Of a stretch of 16,341 bases of DNA, positions 13,104-16,341 are shown piece after piece (positions within the stretch are counted from its first letter, which is position 1; each line of letters begins with the position of its first letter). The stretch is taken from assembly GCA_002385415.1 (NCBI GenBank), contig DGDL01000095.1:1-16341 (forward strand), read 5' to 3'. The DNA is from Clostridiales bacterium UBA3953. GTDB taxonomy: Bacteria; Bacillota; Clostridia; Oscillospirales; CAG-272. The notes below the pieces were generated by a model that saw only the letters and a program-made list of their open reading frames with translations, had not been told where the DNA came from and did no database searches. The translations under genes and the position numbers were made by a program.

Positions 13104-14498
13104 TTAAAACTCTGCTGAACCGGTGGTACGCGGGAACGGGATTACGTCACGGATGTTTGCGATGCCGGTGACGTACATGATAAGACGCTCAAATCCGAGA
13201 CCGAAGCCCGAATGCTTGCAGCCGCCATATTTGCGCAGTTCGGTGTACCACCAATAGTCTTTCGGGTCAAGACCGAAACGCTCGTAAGCCTCTTCAAGCT
13301 TTTCAATGCGGTCTTCTCGCTGTGAACCGCCGCAAAGCTCGCCTACACCCGGAACGAGCAGGTCGGCAGCGGCAACAGTCTTGCCGTCATCGTTTTGACG
13401 CATATAGAACGCCTTGATTTCCTTTGGCCAGCTGTAAACAAACACCGGCCGCTTGAAGTGGTCTTCGGTCAGATAGCGCTCGTGTTCGGTCTGAAGGTCC
13501 TGTCCCCATCCGACGGGATAATCAAACTTCTTGCCACTCGACGCAAGCAGCTCCATCGCATCAGTATAGCTGACCCGAGCGAAATCATTGTTTAGAATGT
13601 TGTCGAAACGCTCAAATAGTGTGTTATCAATGAATTTGTTGAAGAACTGCATCTCCGCCCGGCAATTGTCGAGCAGGTAGCGAATGACATATTTGAGCAT
13701 CGCCTCCTGGATATCCATGATGTCGAACAGGTCGGCGAAAGCCATCTCGGGTTCCACCATCCAGAATTCAGCGGCGTGTCTGGGAGTATACGATTTCTCC
13801 GCGCGGAAAGTCGGTCCAAAGGTGTAGACCTTGCCAAACGCCATCGCATAACACTCGACATTGAGCTGGCCCGAAACCGTCAGGCTTACCTGGCGGCCGA
13901 AAAAGTCCTGATCAAAGTCAACTTCGCCGCTTTCGGTTTTCGGCGGGGCATCCATATCGAGCGTCGTGACGCGGAACATTTCGCCCGCTCCTTCACAGTC
14001 GCTGGTGGTGATTATCGGCGTATGCACATACACAAAGCCGCGCTCGTGCAAGAAGCTGTGGATGGCATAAGCCGCCTCGCTGCGCACGCGGAAAACAGCG
14101 CTGTAGGTATTGGTGCGCGGGCGCAGGTGCGCTATCGTGCGCAAAAATTCATGAGAATGTCTTTTCTTCTGCAGCGGATAATCGGGGGTCGACGGCCCTT
14201 CAACGGTTATACTATTGGCCCTCAACTCAAACGGCTGTTTAGCCTCGGGAGTAAGCACAAGTTCTCCTGTGACAACAACCGCTGTTCCCACGTTTTGAGA
14301 AGCAATCTCCTGATAGTTGTCGATGCCGTCACTTTCGAACACGATTTGCAGGTTTGAAAAATAGCTTCCGTCATTTAAATCGATAAATCCAAACCTGTTT
14401 GATGCACGTATCGAACGGCACCAGCCTACAACCGTCAATATTTTGCCGCCAAAATCCTCCGGTGATGCATAAATATCTCTGATTTGAGTTCTTTCCAT
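13104..14498 (-). CDS. asnS: Asparaginyl-tRNA synthetase
   Basis: 464-residue class IIb aminoacyl-tRNA synthetase that charges tRNA-Asn with asparagine using ATP. An N-terminal OB-fold anticodon-binding domain (about 17-105, [23 protein letters not shown] region) precedes the catalytic core. Motif 2 is seen at [21 protein letters not shown], and motif 3 at [15 protein letters not shown], followed by the AsnRS ending [30 protein letters not shown] and GAGEMF are further AsnRS/AspRS family marks. The ATG at 14498 has a weak AGGG site about 11 bases upstream. It has its own consensus promoter (14534-14562) and a following hairpin. Its presence means the organism can make Asn-tRNA directly rather than only by GatCAB amidation. 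Confidence 0.97.
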   Translation of the reverse strand: MERTQIRDIYASPEDFGGKILTVVGWCRSIRASNRFGFIDLNDGSYFSNLQIVFESDGIDNYQEIASQNVGTAVVVTGELVLTPEAKQPFELRANSITVEGPSTPDYPLQKKRHSHEFLRTIAHLRPRTNTYSAVFRVRSEAAYAIHSFLHERGFVYVHTPIITTSDCEGAGEMFRVTTLDMDAPPKTESGEVDFDQDFFGRQVSLTVSGQLNVECYAMAFGKVYTFGPTFRAEKSYTPRHAAEFWMVEPEMAFADLFDIMDIQEAMLKYVIRYLLDNCRAEMQFFNKFIDNTLFERFDNILNNDFARVSYTDAMELLASSGKKFDYPVGWGQDLQTEHERYLTEDHFKRPVFVYSWPKEIKAFYMRQNDDGKTVAAADLLVPGVGELCGGSQREDRIEKLEEAYERFGLDPKDYWWYTELRKYGGCKHSGFGLGFERLIMYVTGIANIRDVIPFPRTTGSAEF

Positions 14499-14533
14499 TA
14501 ATAAAACGCCCTAATCTTTCTATCTATTAAACT

Positions 14534-14562
14534 ATTATAGTTTATATTTATTAACGATTCAA
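14534..14562 (-). promoter_or_regulatory. asnS promoter
   Basis: Minus strand TTGAAT (14557-14562), 17-bp spacer, TATAAT (14534-14539). The predicted start near 14527 gives a leader of about 28 nt, too short for a T-box, so asnS shows no sign of tRNA-controlled attenuation here. Confidence 0.85.
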
Positions 14563-14565
14563 GAC

Positions 14566-14597
14566 AAAAACGCAAAATTGTAAACACAATCCTGCAT
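14566..14597 (-). terminator. Intrinsic terminator of the DUF4838 gene
   Basis: On the minus strand a 12-bp stem (14570-14581 with 14586-14597, including three G-U-type pairs) closes a GTTT loop and is followed by TTTTT, 19 bp after the stop. It ends just before the asnS -35 box, so the two units are insulated. Confidence 0.65.
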
Positions 14598-14616
14598 TTT
14601 CGTGCCTAAAGCGCCC

Positions 14617-16248
14617 TTATTGCCATTTATCGGCAGGTGCGCGGGGGTCCGCTTCGTCGGATATTCTTGCCGACTCGCGCATGTGCGTGATTCCGAAAGC
14701 GCGAATGTCCGAAAGAAGCTGTGCATTTTCTTCGGGGGTCGTAAACCCGCAGATGCTCTTGTATACCCTGACCTGAATGCGCGAGCGGCGGATATGAGAA
14801 AGCGTGAGTTCGTCTTCGGCCTCAGCCTCGGCGGCGTCCCAAAGCTGGTCAAAACGCTTTACAAGCTCGGCATCCGGCGGAATGATCTCCGACGGGTGCA
14901 TATATATACCCATGTGTATGCGCTCGGCTATGTCACAAGTCAAGTTAATGTACTCATCGATATGCCGCCAGCCCTTGCCATAGTATGCTTCCATGAATTC
15001 CTGATAATATTCTTTCCAATCTATATACGGGTCACGCATGGCAGCAGCATGCAAATAGGCGCGCAGCTCGGCAAACTCGCCGGAGACCGTCTGATAGCAG
15101 CCCTCGTCAAACAGTCCGACCACGTTGTTTTCATACATCCAGCGAATATTGTCAACGAGCGTGCGTATATTGGGGAACGGCGTCTGATAATATGCAAAGT
15201 TTGTGGTGTAGTTCCAAACATAAAGGCGATTGCATATCTGTTTCCAGTCCAAAAGGTCGCTTATAAACGACTTCTTTTTGGTATATGCCCAGCGCGTACC
15301 CGATTCCGGGCACTCCTCAAAGGTATGCGAGAAGCAGCACTCTATCGAGCAAAGCCTGATTATAACGTTGTCGCGGGGTACAATGCCCTTCGGAGCCTGT
15401 CGCGAGTACTGATATGCAAGCGTATCTATAGCGACATTCGGAAACTCGTCACGAATCGCGTCCGCAACCGCATTAACAAATGGCAAAAGCGTGCCCATGT
15501 GGGAGCCGGCGCGCTCGTCCGCTTCGCGGCATGCGTCACACTCGCAGAAACCGAAGCAGTCGTTTTGCGAAACCGATATAATGCGGCAGTCGGGATGCTC
15601 GCGCAGTATCTGCTTCACATTTTCGATTGTGATATTCAAAACGTCGGGATGTGAAAGACAGAGCTGCGTGGGCTTTCTCTCGCCTTCGGTCAAAGCATAA
15701 TATTCGGGATGCTCTTTAAAATACTTTTTCGATGGCACAAGCCGGTCAAACGTATGTACGAACAGCGCATATTTTATGCCGCCGCCGTATTTTTCGCCGA
15801 GCTCACGGCTCACATAGCTGTTGACCTGGTTTTTCGCCGACCATTCGGGGTCAAATCCACATGTCCAGTAAACATCGCGATATTCAAACGCGGGCCTTGC
15901 CGAAAGTTCGAATCCCTCTTCAAGCTCGAGCTTGGGAAGCGAGGGCACTCTCTCGGTGTCCTTTGCAAAAAAGCGGCAGCCGCAAACGTCGCGCAGCAGT
16001 GCATAGGCTCCGTAAAGCGTGCCGCGCGGCGAACCTCCGGCAATCGAAAGGGTCTGGCCTTGTGCGCGCAGCCTGTAGCCTTCCTCCGGCAGGCTGTCAT
16101 CGACAGCAAGCGTTATGACGCTTTCTTCGGTCGCTTTGTTTTCGCCGAAGACGGCCGACAGATACTTTTCGAGTTCTTCCTTTGCTGTAACAAGCGCAGG
16201 TGCAGGTTTTTCGGGCAGGTTTATGCGGAAATTAGCGGATAAAAGCAT
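14617..16248 (-). CDS. DUF4838 domain protein with glycosidase-type N-terminal domain
   Basis: 543-residue protein, complete. The N-terminal ~100 residues look like the accessory alpha/beta domain of GH20 and GH67 enzymes: EEGYRLRAQGQTLSIAGG region at 55-72, then SPRGTLYGAYALLRD at 73-87 and GCRFF at 90-94. The rest is a DUF4838 (PF16126)-like, probably TIM-barrel region with VSQND at 226-230, a CECDAC motif (Cys235, Cys237, Cys240), and VGLFDEGCYQ at 377-386. A role in cutting or recognising a uronic or amino-sugar glycan is suggested by fold only; no substrate or catalytic pair is proven. There is no signal peptide or membrane segment, so it should act in the cytosol on imported saccharides. 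ATG at 16248 has GGGGGTG eight bases upstream and a consensus promoter; the gene is its own unit. Confidence 0.85.
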   Translation of the reverse strand: MLLSANFRINLPEKPAPALVTAKEELEKYLSAVFGENKATEESVITLAVDDSLPEEGYRLRAQGQTLSIAGGSPRGTLYGAYALLRDVCGCRFFAKDTERVPSLPKLELEEGFELSARPAFEYRDVYWTCGFDPEWSAKNQVNSYVSRELGEKYGGGIKYALFVHTFDRLVPSKKYFKEHPEYYALTEGERKPTQLCLSHPDVLNITIENVKQILREHPDCRIISVSQNDCFGFCECDACREADERAGSHMGTLLPFVNAVADAIRDEFPNVAIDTLAYQYSRQAPKGIVPRDNVIIRLCSIECCFSHTFEECPESGTRWAYTKKKSFISDLLDWKQICNRLYVWNYTTNFAYYQTPFPNIRTLVDNIRWMYENNVVGLFDEGCYQTVSGEFAELRAYLHAAAMRDPYIDWKEYYQEFMEAYYGKGWRHIDEYINLTCDIAERIHMGIYMHPSEIIPPDAELVKRFDQLWDAAEAEAEDELTLSHIRRSRIQVRVYKSICGFTTPEENAQLLSDIRAFGITHMRESARISDEADPRAPADKWQ

Positions 16249-16281
16249 AATATCGCACCCCCATAATATCTGGTCTGTATT

Positions 16282-16310
16282 ATTTTAACTCCATACCATC
16301 ATCATGTCAA
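16282..16310 (-). promoter_or_regulatory. Promoter of the DUF4838 gene
   Basis: Minus strand TTGACA (16305-16310), 17-bp spacer, TAAAAT (16282-16287). The start near 16275 leaves a leader of about 27 nt. No sugar-operator palindrome is evident in the short flank before the window ends. Confidence 0.85.
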
Positions 16311-16341
16311 GATTTATCGCAAAACAGCTTGAAAAACCTGC

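Noticed and set aside
14499..14616. T-box riboswitch ahead of asnS
   Set aside because: The predicted leader is only about 28 nt and has no T-box consensus; the nearby hairpin belongs to the upstream gene's terminator.
14602..15654. 350-codon open frame on the plus strand
   Set aside because: It is antisense to the DUF4838 gene, has no ribosome site or recognisable domain, and reads as basic, low-information protein; codon bias of the minus gene explains it.

Overview
This window looks like chromosomal DNA of an uncultured anaerobic member of the Bacillota, most likely class Clostridia (an Oscillospiraceae-like gut bacterium). The basis is moderate GC content, strong AAGGAG-type ribosome binding sites, canonical TTGACA/TATAAT promoters, a fermentative D-lactate dehydrogenase, an AspT-type aminotransferase, a PepF-type oligoendopeptidase and a DUF4838 protein. 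This placement is inference from gene content; no rRNA or marker set is present. The first 19 bases are not genomic: they match the Tn5/Nextera transposon mosaic end exactly, so the left edge is a library or assembly artefact that cuts the first gene.

Layout. Positions 20-1820 (+): the 3' part of ldhA followed 20 bp later by an aminoglycoside-phosphotransferase-fold kinase. Positions 1821-1948: two hairpins between convergent genes. Positions 1949-5088 (-): a two-gene GNAT acetyltransferase operon (a double-domain protein, then a single-domain one) driven by a consensus promoter at 5145-5173, then a separate ferritin-like diiron-type protein of unknown function. Positions 5336-5842 (+): a further GNAT enzyme. 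Positions 5942-8103 (-): a sulfur/redox operon, a CoA-disulfide reductase fused to a rhodanese followed by a rhodanese lipoprotein. A cysteine-rich Crp/Fnr regulator (8146-8826, +) is transcribed divergently from it, only 42 bp away. Positions 8912-9235 (-): thioredoxin, whose promoter region carries two CRP-like half-palindromic repeats 33 bp apart. Positions 9574-11367 (+): pepF. Positions 11368-11709: a palindrome-rich intergenic stretch. Positions 11710-14498 (-): AspT-type aminotransferase and asnS, separated by a strong hairpin. Positions 14617-16248 (-): DUF4838 protein with its own promoter at the right edge.

The part most worth following is 5942-9377. A cytosolic CoA-disulfide/persulfide-type reductase with rhodanese, a predicted surface-anchored rhodanese, a thioredoxin and a cysteine-rich Crp/Fnr regulator sit together. 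The thioredoxin gene has a weak -35 with a palindrome centred near -41 and a second copy near -74, the geometry of a class II Crp/Fnr activator. I infer a reactive-sulfur or redox-responsive regulon; nothing in the sequence proves the inducer.

I see no tRNA, rRNA, CRISPR array, insertion sequence or phage gene.
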